Shown here piece after piece: positions 10,721 to 22,255 of a stretch of 53,219 nucleotides of DNA (position 1 is the first letter of the stretch; every line of letters begins with the position of its first letter). The DNA lies in contig BFEA01000147.1 in NCBI GenBank assembly GCA_003427395.1, positions 2,618,042 to 2,671,260 on the forward strand, read 5' to 3'. Source of the stretch: Chara braunii. Lineage: Eukaryota > Streptophyta > Charophyceae > Charales > Characeae. Position numbers and translations under genes: made by a program. Below the pieces are notes generated by a model that did no database searches, was not told the DNA's origin, and saw only the letters and a list, made by a program, of their open reading frames with translations.

Positions 10721-11082
10721 TGTTGTCCGGTTGACGACGCAAAGATTGTTTTTGGTAGTGAAACATGGTGGCTGGCCATAATACGACGTGCGATGACATC
10801 GATGATTTATTTTTTAATGGTGTACACTGGTGACCGCCATTTGTATAAGCCATGATGTTCAAGTGGGGGTGTCGCCGGACGTTCATTGGGCGAGGTTTGT
10901 ATCTGGGTCCCTGCATTGCGATTTTGAAGTGTTGGTTTGGTCAGCGGCAGACGGCGGCACAAGTTTTATTGTTTTGGAGTTCGACATTGATCGTGGCACT
11001 CTGCATGAAAGGTTAATTTTTATGGATAGCATTTTGTGGTCAAGGTTCTACCATGCGACATTTATATTTCTCTACTTCGTAT

Positions 11083-11125
11083 TCTTGAGTGAGTCATGAC
11101 GTTTCAACAACGTCAATCACTCAAG
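11083..11125. repeat. Imperfect hairpin
   Basis: TTGAGTGA and TCACTCAA plus GACGTT and AACGTC pair to form a stem of about 14 bp with a small internal loop and a 5-nt terminal loop. No function is assignable. It could be a foldback remnant. Confidence 0.5.
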
Positions 11126-11870
11126 GTAAGTTGTTGACTCAGATTTCCCTTCACATCTGTATAAACCCACATTTGCTTGACCTTCTTCATTGAATGTTCA
11201 TTGAAAAGACAAAGAAAATGTGTGTTTGTATGTGGATGGAAAAGTTTGACTTGGGTATGGCGTTGCATCAATTTCCTTTGAACTTGTTTGCTTTGGATTG
11301 GTGTGCAGGTAGGTAAAAGGATATTTGCAAAGAAGAGTGGTTTTGTGTTTATTTCAGATGAGGAAAATGATTGTCCTGTTTCTACCATTTCGCCTACCTG
11401 CATCTCAAAAGTACTTGTATTTTGAAATGAATAATTTCAACAGGTACCGTAGAAAAAAAAACTCGGCAATATAATGAAGATGAAGATAATCAGACTTAGT
11501 GTTTTCTCGAGATTAACCTCTTCTATTGCGAATGACCTTATCTACCTAATACCTATTCAAATGATCCTTGTTCTCTTACTCCTTTGACTTTTTTTCATCC
11601 AAGTTACCCTAAACTTATGAGAAATAAGAGTAACTGAAACCTACTTGTGGTGGACATGTTCTCTCTCTCGGAAGCATTTAGGGCGAGGGTTCGTTGCTTT
11701 AGGAGCCGACCCTGTTATCGACCGGAGTGGATCATTCTACGAGGGGGTACTTGCCGATTTGGTGGAGATGGCCCGACTTATGAGATCTGAGTTTGTGCTC
11801 GGGCAAGAAGGAGTACCCCAGACCACTTCCTAGAGGGAGAGGCATGCAACACTTAAAGTAATGCACCTGA

Positions 11871-12082
11871 TCAAGGATCATCCCCAAAGGAACCTGTCAT
11901 CCAAGAAGATTACAAATGTATGGAGACAGATGTGTGTTTGTGTATGATCTTAGGTCAGTGATGGATAGATCAGAAATGGTAACTATGACAAATCATCTTA
12001 TTAAGTTAAAACCTAATCAAGGTCGACTTTTGCGTCGGTTTGGCGTTCTCCCCAACGCGACCCGAACTATCTTATACAGTTA
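11871..12082 (+). CDS. Possible coding fragment, unknown
   Basis: An open frame of about 70 codons without a start at its left edge, containing words such as VYDLRSVMDRSEM and LKPNQGRLLRRFG. The composition looks protein-like and it ends in TAG at 12,080-12,082. No domain is recognised and no homologous partner is in the window. It could be an exon or transposon fragment, or chance. The surrounding 12,083-14,050 contains nothing I can identify beyond a small CCTCCTT/AAGGAGG hairpin near 13,357. Confidence 0.2.
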
Positions 12083-14052
12083 GATATAAGGTGTATTGAT
12101 TTCATTTGTTTTATCTTCAAAGAGTTGTAAATAGGCTAGGATTATTTTGTGGTTTTCACGCATGGTTGAGACCATATTACTCAACCAGTGTACGCTTCGT
12201 ACTTAGGAGATTAGCACCCTACGGAACAGACGACACTCGAGTCCGCTTGGCGTTTAACCACTCGTGCCTATACTGCAGCGAGCGAGCAAACGCCCTCGAC
12301 CAACCTACCTCTGTAATTGTAGGTAAAAACTTTTGTACATGGTTAGTATCTCGGTAGGGCTACGCCATTAAGTGTGGTGACAACCCCTTAGGGAAGGAAA
12401 GTTGTGTCCCGTGGGAACCTATTCTGTCGTAGGGGACTAAGGGAGGTACACCTGACGCACCCGACTAGAGCGGCAAAAGGGACGATGCAACCACGCCCGT
12501 TTTCGCGGTTTATGGGATTTTATTTATGAGTCATCCTCAAGTTGTTTTTTGTTCTTGTATTTTGTTTTGTTTAACTCTTGCGTGACCTGGTCGGGAGGGC
12601 TCTCGCCCTTTGCGAAAAAGGCGGGAGGTGATGCACTTGACAACGCCCCACAACGCGAGTGAAGGAAATCCATCGTCTTAGACCACCATCCCCAGTAGTG
12701 TTATCGCTCTCTTTATGGTAGGAAGCATGCGTACTGAAGTGGAAAATTACTATTGTCGTTGCTCGTTTGAGAGGGAAGACATCGTCTGCTCCAACTATGA
12801 AAGTTACCACCACTCCAAACGCAGTGAGGAAGCCACAAACTTAAGTGAGTAATCATCGGGTGAGACAAAAAGGGTCCTTCACCGAGTTATTGAGGGGAGA
12901 TGACCCAACAACATAGCAAATGTCATATGATACACATCGCTCGGAGCTTAGTGAAAGAAATACGAAATTAGGTCAATTAGGTCGCTAACAACAAATCTTG
13001 CACATTAAAAGTCTTGAATACTATCGCACCTCGAACAATAATCCATATCGATTTAGAAATTGGGAATAGTAATTGTAGTGAATCCTTCTTAAGTGACGAC
13101 CAGTAAAAGAGATTTAGATGACTCACTATTATAACGGTAGTTTGAATTGAGTCGTTCGAGTGAGGAAGAAAAAGCTCAAAGAAGAAAGTAGTAATGAACA
13201 CAGTCATAGGGTGTAGGCGATAGGACCTGGTCACACCAAACAATAGCATCTGCGCTCATCGGTTCAACCCAATTTTTTAGGATGTGGGGAAAGGATAAGC
13301 TCATAAAGGGATGTTTCGTGGTACTAGCATCCGACTATTATTTTTTTTTCTGGTGGTCCTCCTTCTACAGAAAGGAGGGTCGTTTTTACCAATTTCCTAC
13401 AACACTTTAATGACCTTTTTTTCACATGTTATTTCTCATGTGTCATGTAACCGCTGTCTTGGGGCCCTCGGTCCTAGTTGCCCCTAGTTGCGTCTTAGGA
13501 TTTTTTGTCTTGGCAGACCAATCTTTGTCGTTTGTCTGTTCCTTTTAATCTCTTTCTGCTCTTTCTTTTCTGATTCCTCTGCTGTGCACATCCTTGTCAT
13601 ATACCATGTATCAAGGGTCGGAACTCGATTCGAGAACCAATGGTCGCGACACCAGTGTCACACAAACCCTTCAAGTTCCAAGTAACTATTTTAAGCTTGT
13701 TCATTAAAGGAAATTATGCACGCCTGTGTTTGGATGGGGGATGAAACCTTATAGTCATCAGCCCAGTGATCTTGTACAGTAGCACCAGTGGACGGTGAGT
13801 CACACACCATGGACAACGATGGGGGGTTGCCCCTCGAACTGCCCCTCGAGGAGTTTGCCCGTAGAGCGTTGATTCATTTTTGCGTCAACATTCTGCTCAT
13901 GAACTCTAACTAAAAGTTCTCCTCTTGAAGCAGTTTGCTATTTATATTCAACAAAATTCGTGCACTATTTTTTTTTGAAAAATTGATACATGTTCCAACT
14001 CGGTGGATTCTCTCTCCCTTATCACGTCCACGTGATACTAGCGGACGTTTGA

Positions 14053-14541
14053 TTATGTCAAAGTATCTGCTATCTCATGTGGGATACGTGCGTCAAGGAG
14101 AGGGAAGTAAAATTTGTAGAAACTTGTCGAGGTTTCACAGATTGCGTTGATTATGTTTGTCTTGGGGAAGATCTGAATTGGTATGTGCTCGTCGTACATT
14201 GTCTTCGCCTTGCGCATGATCGTCGATGGAGATGGAGCCTTGTCGATTTCTTCCGATAAAATGTGAGGGAGCCCATTCTCTTTCGAGAGCGCTATAAAGT
14301 ATATCTCGTCCTTCGACTTTGTGCATAGGATCAAAACAATCCTTTTTCTAACCGTCTCGGTCTGTTTTCTGTGGAGGGTGTTCATTCTTCTTCTTTTGTC
14401 CATACCAGGACCTGCCTCCATTGCTCTTCCTCTTCCCACGCTGTGATGGCTTGATTGTGTCGAGTTTTTCATCGATGATGTGGAGTGTTCATGATGCAGC
14501 CTTCCCTCCTCTTTCTCTTCTAGTTCCAGCTCACTTCTCAT
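14053..14541 (-). CDS. Unidentified 162-residue open frame, probably transposon-derived
   Basis: Minus-strand open frame with a charged N-terminus (ELELEEKEEGRLHHEH), a basic middle (MDKRRRMNTLHRKQTETVRK) and a hydrophobic C-terminal third. No known domain is seen. It lies directly downstream, on the same strand, of the decayed LINE ORF1-like region, so it may be a leftover of the same element, although no alignment was possible. Amino-acid composition is more protein-like than most frames in the window. Confidence 0.3.
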   Translation of the reverse strand: MRSELELEEKEEGRLHHEHSTSSMKNSTQSSHHSVGRGRAMEAGPGMDKRRRMNTLHRKQTETVRKRIVLILCTKSKDEIYFIALSKENGLPHILSEEIDKAPSPSTIMRKAKTMYDEHIPIQIFPKTNIINAICETSTSFYKFYFPLLDARIPHEIADTLT

Positions 14542-15479
14542 TCTGACTCGAGATTGGGGAGATACTAACTTTCTTGATAGGTCTCCACAGGCGGCAGTTT
14601 CTCATTTTGCTCCCCTCCCGACCTCCTCATGCCATTTGCATCCTATGGTGTTGGTGGGTGGGGGTCTTTCATCCCTTGCGGGAACGACCTTTTTTGCTTT
14701 TATTTCCTCCTCTACCCATGTCCTCCATGTAGATCCATTTCCTTGTCTTTTAGTAATCCTTTCAGTCAGGTGGTATGCGCGTCTTGTTGAATTCTGGCTG
14801 AATTTTACTCCTTGGCCAAGCTGATTTTGAGGTCCCAGGTTCAACTGCTGCATGAAGTTTTTTCAGTCGTAATTAGGATATGGGTAATGTGGTGTAGATA
14901 CGTTGGTGGAAAGGAAGGCAATGGGCCTATCACTGCTTTTTATTTCTACCATTTTTTCAATGGGATAAAGTTATGTCGATCCTGGTGGTATGGAAGTTGC
15001 CCCATGTCTTATCGATTCCTCATAATACTCCTAGCCTCCAAAAATCGGTTGAGGTGGATATCTCCAGCCGACTTCCCTGTCTGCTCGTTGTTGAGGGCAC
15101 TCCACGTGCATCAGTCTAGTTGGCTAGTCCCTTCTGTTCGTTCATGGGGACATGAGTGATGACACCTGCCGATGTTCTCTCCTGATCATGGAGTTTGGGT
15201 TCCATGCCTCATGTCCAAGGTAACCTCTCTCTGGTAGTGATGCTGAGTCTTGTCGCCGATTTCGATTGACCTTACTTACGGGTGCACACTGCGGGCCCTG
15301 AACCAGTTCGAGTGCCAACTAAGATGGCTTTGAGCACCATGCAAGAGACCTTGACACTAGTTGTCTTGAGACGCATTCCTGCCAGGTGTACTGCCCCCTT
15401 GGTGCACATCATTGGCATTTGCATATGGTGTCCTCGCGTTTCCTCCATATCATCCCCTTTGACTACTTTCCTCTTATTC

Positions 15480-16300
15480 TTGTCCTCTCCCCCCGCTTCC
15501 TCTATGGCTGCTTCCGTCGTGCTCAGGATGTGCCATCAAAATCGTTCCCCTTGTGCTCCGTGCTTTACACTTCCTTCCCTGCGACCTTTCCTCGTTCTGC
15601 CGATTTCTATGACAGTTTTCCTCAGTGTGAAGTATCATTTACATTCCTGTTCTAGTCTGTGTATGACATGGTTATTTTGATTTTCCACCATTCTCCTCTG
15701 GGAGATTCAATTACTAGTTTGTCGTCGACATTGTGCCTTACATCCGGGTGCAAGTCCAACTTGATGTTCATGAGTTTGGCCTGGATCTGTTGTATTCCTG
15801 CGGATGCATCCCAACGACCTCACCAAATAGCTTACTGATAGTACCCTTCAAGTACTAGTACCGTGACGGAGCAAACTGAACTTTCAGAGCAATGATCTTC
15901 AAGTTCGTCTTTGCTTTCAATAGTCTGAGATCCTTCAATTTTTAGCGAGGCATCCATGCCTTAAACATTGTGAGATAGTCCTTTGGCCCCAACTTCAGCT
16001 TGCCTTCCTTTGTCATGATTAACCACTCTGTTAACTTTTTTGGCCTTTGCCACATACGATATGGCATTCAGGCCCTCGAGTCGGACTCGGCCACTCCTTG
16101 TGTCTGGATTGACAGTGCCTTGTGTTAGCCACCCATCTTCTTCTTGGAGTATTATAATTACAGTTTTCTTTTTTAACCACTACTCTCTGATGTTATCCAA
16201 GGTCTCATTGACTATCAAACGCCTCCCCTCCTCATCCTCCACCGCTTCCCTCAAGTCTAGGTCGTCTGGTTCGATGCCTTCATCATAACAATGGTCCATC
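15480..16300 (-). pseudogene. Decayed LINE ORF1-like (zinc-knuckle) gene
   Basis: Minus-strand translation gives coherent protein stretches broken by stops and frame changes. From upstream these are HCYDEGIEPDDLDLREA, then LGPKDYLTMFKAWMP, KLKDLRLLKAKTNLKII, MNIKLDLHPDVRHNVDDK, LVIESPRGEWWKIKI and finally the HTEENC half of a C-x2-C-x4-H-x4-C zinc knuckle near 15,620-15,645. At least three in-frame stops (for example in IRE*WLKK) and two or more frameshifts are visible. From memory this order matches ORF1/gag-like proteins of LINEs in charophyte genomes. Sequence up to 16,560 and down to 14,600 on the same strand may belong to it. It is non-functional. Confidence 0.5.
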
Positions 16301-16510
16301 GATTCTCTGGCATGATCTTATACCCTTTGAGCATTCCTTTGTGGGATAAGAGGGATCTAACGACTAGGATTTCCTGACCGTACACCCCCTTCCATCCTTG
16401 ACTTGCTGCAGCCAGTTGTGACAGGCGGTGATATAGAGACCCCGAGCTCCTTTTTGTTGTTGTGAATATAAAACTTGTCTTCTTGTGATAATCTACCGGT
16501 CTTACACATG

Positions 16511-16752
16511 TCATAGGATTGCTTTTAACGCTAGCAAAGGTCTCTACCAATTATAGTAAATCAAGTTTGCAATCGTTTGGCGCCTTGCACTGATCCAGGT
16601 CTACCATGATTCAATGATCCTCGTTGGTAGCACTGATTCGGGTCTACCAGGATGCAGTGAATCAAGCGTGGAACATAGTCATATGATTGCTCTCAACACT
16701 AGTGAAGGTCTGAGCCAATTGCAGTAAACCACATATGCGATCGTTCGGCGCC
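16511..16752. repeat. Two-copy repeat of about 73 bp, 169 bp apart
   Basis: The segment 16,511-16,583 (ATAGGATTGCTTTTAACGC to TCGTTTGGCGCC) recurs at 16,680-16,752 (ATATGATTGCTCTCAACAC to TCGTTCGGCGCC). Between them TCTACCA/GGTCTACC words also repeat. It looks like the remains of a tandem array. The following stretch to 18,720 has no recognisable gene, only A-rich and purine-rich sequence. Confidence 0.6.
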
Positions 16753-18729
16753 GATTGCTCTCAACACTTTACCAAGCTGATGGAAGCACGACTCTATTGT
16801 ACCAGCAAGCAACACAAAGTATCGAACACTCTTCGAGTCGCTATGGCAGTAGAAGTTTGTCGGCCTGGAAGATGCTTTGATAATCAATGAGTTGATTAAT
16901 AGAGTCGGTAGCTCCTCACTACTCTTTCCTGGTATCCCGGACTATGTTCCACATTGTCAACCTTTTCACTACTCATTACGTGCTCCTTGTTTGTGGGACG
17001 AGGGGGGGCCCGCTATAAAGGGGGGGGGGGAGAAACATCATCTAGGTCCGTTCACCAGTAGGTCAGGAATGGTGAAGGCCTAGGTAGCCACCTGATTACG
17101 ACATGAGAAAACCCTAAGTGCAAGGGAACCTAGCAATAGGGCCGCAAACGGATTAGTGGGCACCAGTTAGGCAAGGGCCCAAACACAAGGAATGTGAAGA
17201 GTGGTGACCTTTGAATGTCAAAATGAAAGAGGGTTAAAAAATAAGAGAAAGATTCTCAATTTCAAAGCTCGTAGACCTTGAAATTGAAAAGGGACTTAAT
17301 AGGGATGCAACGGATCACAAGGGTCTTAGTTTTTAAGTATCCAGATACTTTGAACCTGAAAAGTTAGGTTCTAGTGTGATCCGAGATAAAACGACTAGCA
17401 AAGATAGGAAGAAAAAAACCTACGGAGAGAATGAGGAAACTAGGGGAGTATGAGAGTAAAAAAGAGGCAAGCCGCCACATCATGGTCACTTTGCCCCTTC
17501 ACAAATGAGGTCGAGGCGCCTTGAACATACCTGCATCAAGGCTAGATGCAGTTGGGATAGAAACAGTAAAAAATGGACACCCAAGGCAAAAACAAACATA
17601 TGTTATAAATACATTTTATGATCGAATTCAGCTCAGGATTAAACGGTAAAAAAATGCATTGGCTTTTCTTGATTTTTCCTCAAAAAAACAAGAGGGAAGT
17701 GGTTCGCGATGCAATGGGCCACAAAAAGTAAAGCATACATGTATTTCAAGTACATCCGAAGCCAATATTTAATCTGAATGTACTTGGAAATATGCCGCCT
17801 TATTTTGTTCCAATTTGGGACAAGTTTGAGGGCAATGGGTCTAGGAAAAATGCCGCTATGGCGCCCCGAGATATAACGGACTGCGAGGGAGTATCAGACC
17901 ATGAAAAAATGAGCCTTGACGACCACAAGGCACTAGAAAGAAGAGCCTCAAGAATGGGGACCAATTGTGACAATGGATGGTGACAGCGAGATCAAAGATC
18001 TTGCGGCAACAAATATTCGGCACACTCGAATGCATAAGGAGGACAAATTGAGGGTGTCGAGGACTAAGAACCCTTAAATAAAAATGGGTCAACATGGAGA
18101 AGGGTGTCGGGGACTGGGTGGACTCAAATACAAATAATCACAAATTGGGACCGGGACCGGCGGGACCACTGACGGGACAAATGTCGGAGACTAGCATGAA
18201 ACAAATGTGGGGAACTTCAGCTGTCCCAAGGGAACTATGAGGTAGCATGATGAAGGAATAATCAAAGAGAGGTGCATCGTCAAGATCGAGATCTAGGAAC
18301 CCAAAATATTAGCAGTACTAGTGCAAGCACCAGTAGGAGCAAGTGAGAGAGTCTCCGGAGGAAAGAGAGGGAAAAAATGAGGGAGGAGGGTCTAGACTGC
18401 AGTCTAAAATATCTTGGATCAGCCTAGCTAAGAAGACTGAAGCCTTGAGAGACTCTATGTTGAAAACAAGCCACCAAGGAAAAATCGGAGCAAAGGGGGG
18501 CGCAGTTTTGGGACTAACGGAGACAAAATGAAGTTCCTATGAGTAGGGAGGCGCAATTTGGGGCTAACGGGGGCAAACATTTTCAGGGTCGACAACAATG
18601 CTTTACACCACCAAAACATATTGACGCAAACTGCAAAATACAAGTTTCCTCAAAATTTTGATCACGTTTTTTCGTTTTCTTTCTTTTTGTTTTCCTTCTT
18701 TTCCTTTTTCTTTTTTTTTTCAATTGGTC

Positions 18730-19020
18730 CAACGACGCCCTTTGAAATGTTGTGCCTCCAAGGCACAACCATGAATTGCTGAAATGCAGATCAGAGTTCA
18801 AATCCAAATGGATTCAGGGCGCGGTAGGGCTAAGTGCAACCTCATGAAAAATGACTCCCACCACCCTACTCATAAAATGTGCAAGATGAAAACGAATCTT
18901 CCCCTTACCCACGGGAAGATGCAACGCCTCGTCAAGTCGTGAGGTTGATGCTAATTCAAATGGCGGGGGGCAAAAACTCAGAAAACAATAATAACAAAAG
19001 CAAAATTTTTTGAAAAAGAC
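18730..19020 (+). mobile_element. SINE-like repeat, plus-strand copy
   Basis: Begins with a hairpin (GTTGTGCC/GGCACAAC at about 18,750-18,768), then CTGAAATGCAGATCAGAG, and the degraded B-box GAGTTCAAATCC at about 18,790. The body has GAATCTTCCCC, then CACGGGAAGATG (about 18,893-18,922) and AAAACAATAATAAC. The same body words occur on the minus strand at 8,955-9,045, showing that this is a dispersed family. It ends in an A-rich run. Confidence 0.55.
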
Positions 19021-19194
19021 TTAGGTCTAACGCCCGTGAAAACGACCGCATGACCTACCTGTTGAGAGTTACAACTTCCAGCCTCTTGCAAGCGCGCCAT
19101 GTGGTGCTCTTGTCTTAGTTTTTCGGTTTTTTTCCTTCAATCGTTGACTTATGTCAACATTTCCCTTGTTCACCCCTACTTATGGCCCAACCAC

Positions 19195-19258
19195 AAACTT
19201 GCGAAAAGCAAGCTCGGGTTCGATTCCCAGTGGAATTGAATTGAGTAAAAGAATAAAA
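19195..19258 (+). mobile_element. tRNA-like 3' half (SINE head) with perfect B box
   Basis: Contains the hairpin CTTGC/GCAAG followed by GGGTTCGATTCCC. That gives a 3-bp T-stem around TTCGATT and an exact match to the pol III B-box consensus GGTTCGATTCC. It is followed by an A-rich tail. No complete cloverleaf or A box could be drawn, so it is not a tRNA gene. Its tail abuts a U6-like sequence on the opposite strand. Confidence 0.5.
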
Positions 19259-19261
19259 AAA

Positions 19262-19316
19262 CTTTGAACCATTCTCGATTTATGGGTCTTATCCTTGCGC
19301 GGGGGCCATGCTAATC
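19262..19316 (-). pseudogene. U6 snRNA-like sequence, minus-strand copy
   Basis: Read on the minus strand from 19,316: GGATTAGCATGGCCCC, then CGCGCAAGGATAAGACCCA, then TAAATCGAGAATGGTTC, ending in a T-run. This matches the U6 core (AGC of the catalytic triad present, internal stem-loop strand, 3' end AATCGAGAAATGGTCC type) at roughly 90%. Upstream, CTGCGTCGTG precedes it, resembling CTGCGTA in the 8,651 copy, so both share a non-canonical upstream segment. A clear ACAGAGA box is not visible here. It is a U6-derived pseudogene or mobile element, not the canonical gene. Confidence 0.7.
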
Positions 19317-19431
19317 CACGACGCAGATAATTTTGAACGTGCAATCTCGCAATTGCTAGGCATGTAACTCCCTGTAGGGCTGCTAAAAAATGGAGATAGC
19401 CCAGACAAGGCCGTCTTCGGATTCGATATTT

Positions 19432-19769
19432 GTATCAGATGGATGGCAATTCAACGTGGTACCTACTGGGTTAACTCCTACTATGGAAGTAGTAGGAGCA
19501 ACTCTTCTATTTGAAGAGTTTGTCCTCAACAGTATCCAACCTGTGATCCTGCTTGTTCCGTCTGCCCCCACCACTCAACCGGCTGGCTGTCTCACCCTCC
19601 AGTATCAGTTGGATGGCAATTCAACGTGGTACCTACCGGGCTAACTCCTACTATGGAAGTAGTAGGAGCAACTCTTCTATTTCAAGAGTTTGTTCTCAAC
19701 AATATCCAACCCGTGATCCTGCTGGCTCCGTCTGCCCCCACCACTCAACCGGCTGGCTGTCTCACCCTT
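19432..19769 (+). repeat. 170-bp tandem duplication carrying paired hairpins
   Basis: Two units, 19,432-19,601 and 19,602-19,769, are about 93% identical. Each contains a 9-bp-stem hairpin (CTCCTACTA/TAGTAGGAG, 6-nt loop) immediately followed by a second hairpin (AACTCTTC/GAAGAGTT in unit 1, 8 bp; AACTCTT/AAGAGTT in unit 2). The 170-bp period is not a multiple of three and the open frame changes between units, so the sequence is not coding. It could be a structured RNA or a hairpin-rich MITE. The flanking 19,770-20,850 has no recognisable gene. Confidence 0.8.
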
Positions 19770-20849
19770 GGATCAGACGCATATCCTACCTGATAGGGTA
19801 GGATGCAGATCCTTGGTCACCTGAGTGTGGGCTCAACCCCTCAGCACGAGCAATGTCACAACCCTTAAGAAAAAAATGATAATCTATATCTCTCTCTACG
19901 CCACAACCGTACAAGCGACTCAACCACTCTTTTAAGTCATTAGACCTCGAATCACAGGGCTGCTATGAACTTAGTATTTCAACCATCCATATGTCGATGC
20001 GGCCTCGCCAAATGTGGGGGTCGGTCAATCACACCACTGATCCTCGCCCCCGCCCTCGCAGGCCGGATGTGTCATAACTTCAGGTGAAACACATTAGTCT
20101 CTGAATAGACTTTGGCAAAGCTTCATTCTCATCAAGTAAAATCATTCAAACAAAATCTCATTGTCGGACAATACCTGACATTGAAAATCCAGAGCAGATA
20201 CCCTTGAAGGGGTTTCTGGTTCGACAGTACGAGACCTACCGGTCACAACGCTTAAGGAAACTGGAAATAAACCAGTTGAGATGCAGGAGGATCGTGTTTT
20301 GGTTAGAGAAATAAAACAAGCATAAAATAACGAGAAAATCAGGGCAGGTAAGACATTGAACCTATTTAAAAACGGGGAAGAAGGCACCAAATCCCCGGTT
20401 CGTTCTCCCTTCCCTCCCTGTTCTTACTTGGAATCTGTAGAGGAAGGAGAAAAGGAGGAATAAAAGGAGGATAGGGAGGAGGACGATAAGATGGGAGATC
20501 TAGGCATATCATACCTCATTGAAGAAAAAAAGTGACAAATGGATGAAGGACACACAAGATCGAACCAGAAAAATGTGGACGGGATCTAGGAAAAAAACAA
20601 GGGAAATAAATCACCGAATCGAACTCCCAACCCGCTTTCTTCCCCCTCGACTAAAAAGAAAACCCTACGCTCAAGTGATGGCGAATTTGTTGATTGTTCG
20701 GGAGACTTGTCAGAATTAGAGCAAGAAGGGACCGATCTGAACGAAGATGACCTTGGTGTTATCAACAACAACCTTCTCTATTTTATGTTTCCCTCTCATG
20801 ACTCATCGACTGTGAGAAAGAGTCTACTAACCTTGTACATTTTGAAACC

Positions 20850-22255
20850 GTCAACATTCGATAATGAGGGATTGCTACCTAAAGTCGCGTGGGATAAAAT
20901 AGCAACTTCTACGGGACAGGGGGCTTGGGAATTTTGGATCTCATTCAGCGAAACCTCACTCTAGTGTGCAAGTGGGTGATTGCAACCATATGGGGAAAAT
21001 ACCAAACTGCGGGTTGTCCTGGTCGAGTATATCCTGGTATTAGAATAAGGTTTGGCAAAGGGGCAAAATGTGTGAAAATGTATGTTTATTCCTTCCTTCT
21101 CCAACATAAGACCGAAGTCTGGATTTTGGAGGGATATTTTTCATGCTTGGTACAAGTTGTTCCTTGAAAGGAGGTCACAACAAACAACCAAGTATGGGAT
21201 CTTGAACCATATTATTTTCGAGAACCCCCGGATTACTCAGACAGATGGAAAGTGATTGATTACATAATCGAGCAAAGAAGGAAATAAAACTTATGATGGT
21301 CCCCTTACTTCAGATGCACGTATAAACCTATTTGTTCGGTTTGGGTGGAAAAGGGGATTATTCAGGTTAAAGATATATGGGACCGTAATAAAAAAGAATG
21401 ACTCTCCGCTAAGGACTTACGCCTACGCTTACCGCACATGCATAATGTGGAGACAAACTTACCTTCAATCATTAGCACTATTCTGGACTTCTAGATAGGT
21501 CTCTTAAGGGGGCAGACTGAAACCCCTACAGGTACATGGGTTCAGGACCCTGCAGACTCGAGACAATTTATGAGAATTAGGCCCAGACCTGACTCAGGGT
21601 GTCCGAGTTGAGGTATGCACACGAGGGTCAGGGAAGACTAGGAAGACACCTCTGAAACACAGTGGGGAGAAGGTGGTCACAGAGACGGGGGGCTATGTAG
21701 AGAGCAGAGTCTGGGCTCCAGACCCCTCCAAAAGACAAAAAACCTATTATTCTTCAAAGATGCTGCGGATATCACGGTGGAGCCAATACAGTTTGGCTGG
21801 CAGGGGCTGAAGTCGTCTGACTCCTTCTCCTCGACGATTTATTATGTCACAAAATGGGGAGTTGCTACACAAAAAAACAGAACAAAAAAGCAGGCGGGAG
21901 TGGTGGTTACGGAACGATTTTCAAAGGAAGTCGGCTTTTAAGTTGGTTTTGTGGACCTCCCCAGATTGTGGCATGCATTTAAGCTCGTCCCTTCACAGAA
22001 ATAGACCGACATAATGCGGTTACAATCGTTGTTGGTGACAACCTTAGCATGTTGGCTTACCTGGAAAGGGATGAAAATGTTGAAAATATGTGCTAGATGT
22101 AAATGGGTTGGGAAACCTCAAACCATTTGTGGCTATATTGCTCTTTATCTCTCCAGTTGTGGGATTGGTGGAAAACACACTGGTCTAAATTCACCAATTT
22201 TGAGTTCAACTGGTTTTAAGAGTGGATACTATTTGCTCATTACCCACCCAGGATG
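20850..22255 (+). pseudogene. Decayed LINE reverse transcriptase, 3' part
   Basis: Three-frame plus-strand reading recovers the region downstream of the RT catalytic core of a non-LTR retrotransposon: PKVAWDKIATSTGQ, then after a frameshift GGLGILDLIQRNLTLVCKW, then FWRDIFHAWYKLFLERRSQ, FENPRITQTDGK, KGIIQVKDIWDRN, and a cysteine-rich tail (CARCKWVGKPQTIC, then LWDWWKTHWSKF). GGLGxxDLxxxNLxLxxKW and the terminal CxxC region are typical of LINE ORF2 C-termini. Many frameshifts and stops show it is dead. The RT core itself (YADD box) is missing; sequence to the left of about 20,850 does not continue it. It ends about 30 bp before the head of arm C. Confidence 0.75.

Noticed and set aside
10830-11099. 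89-residue plus-strand open frame
   Set aside because: No recognisable domain or repeat partner; length is within chance expectation.
19390-19644. 84-residue open frame over the 170-bp duplication
   Set aside because: The repeat period is not a multiple of three and the second unit is read in another frame, so the frame is not conserved.
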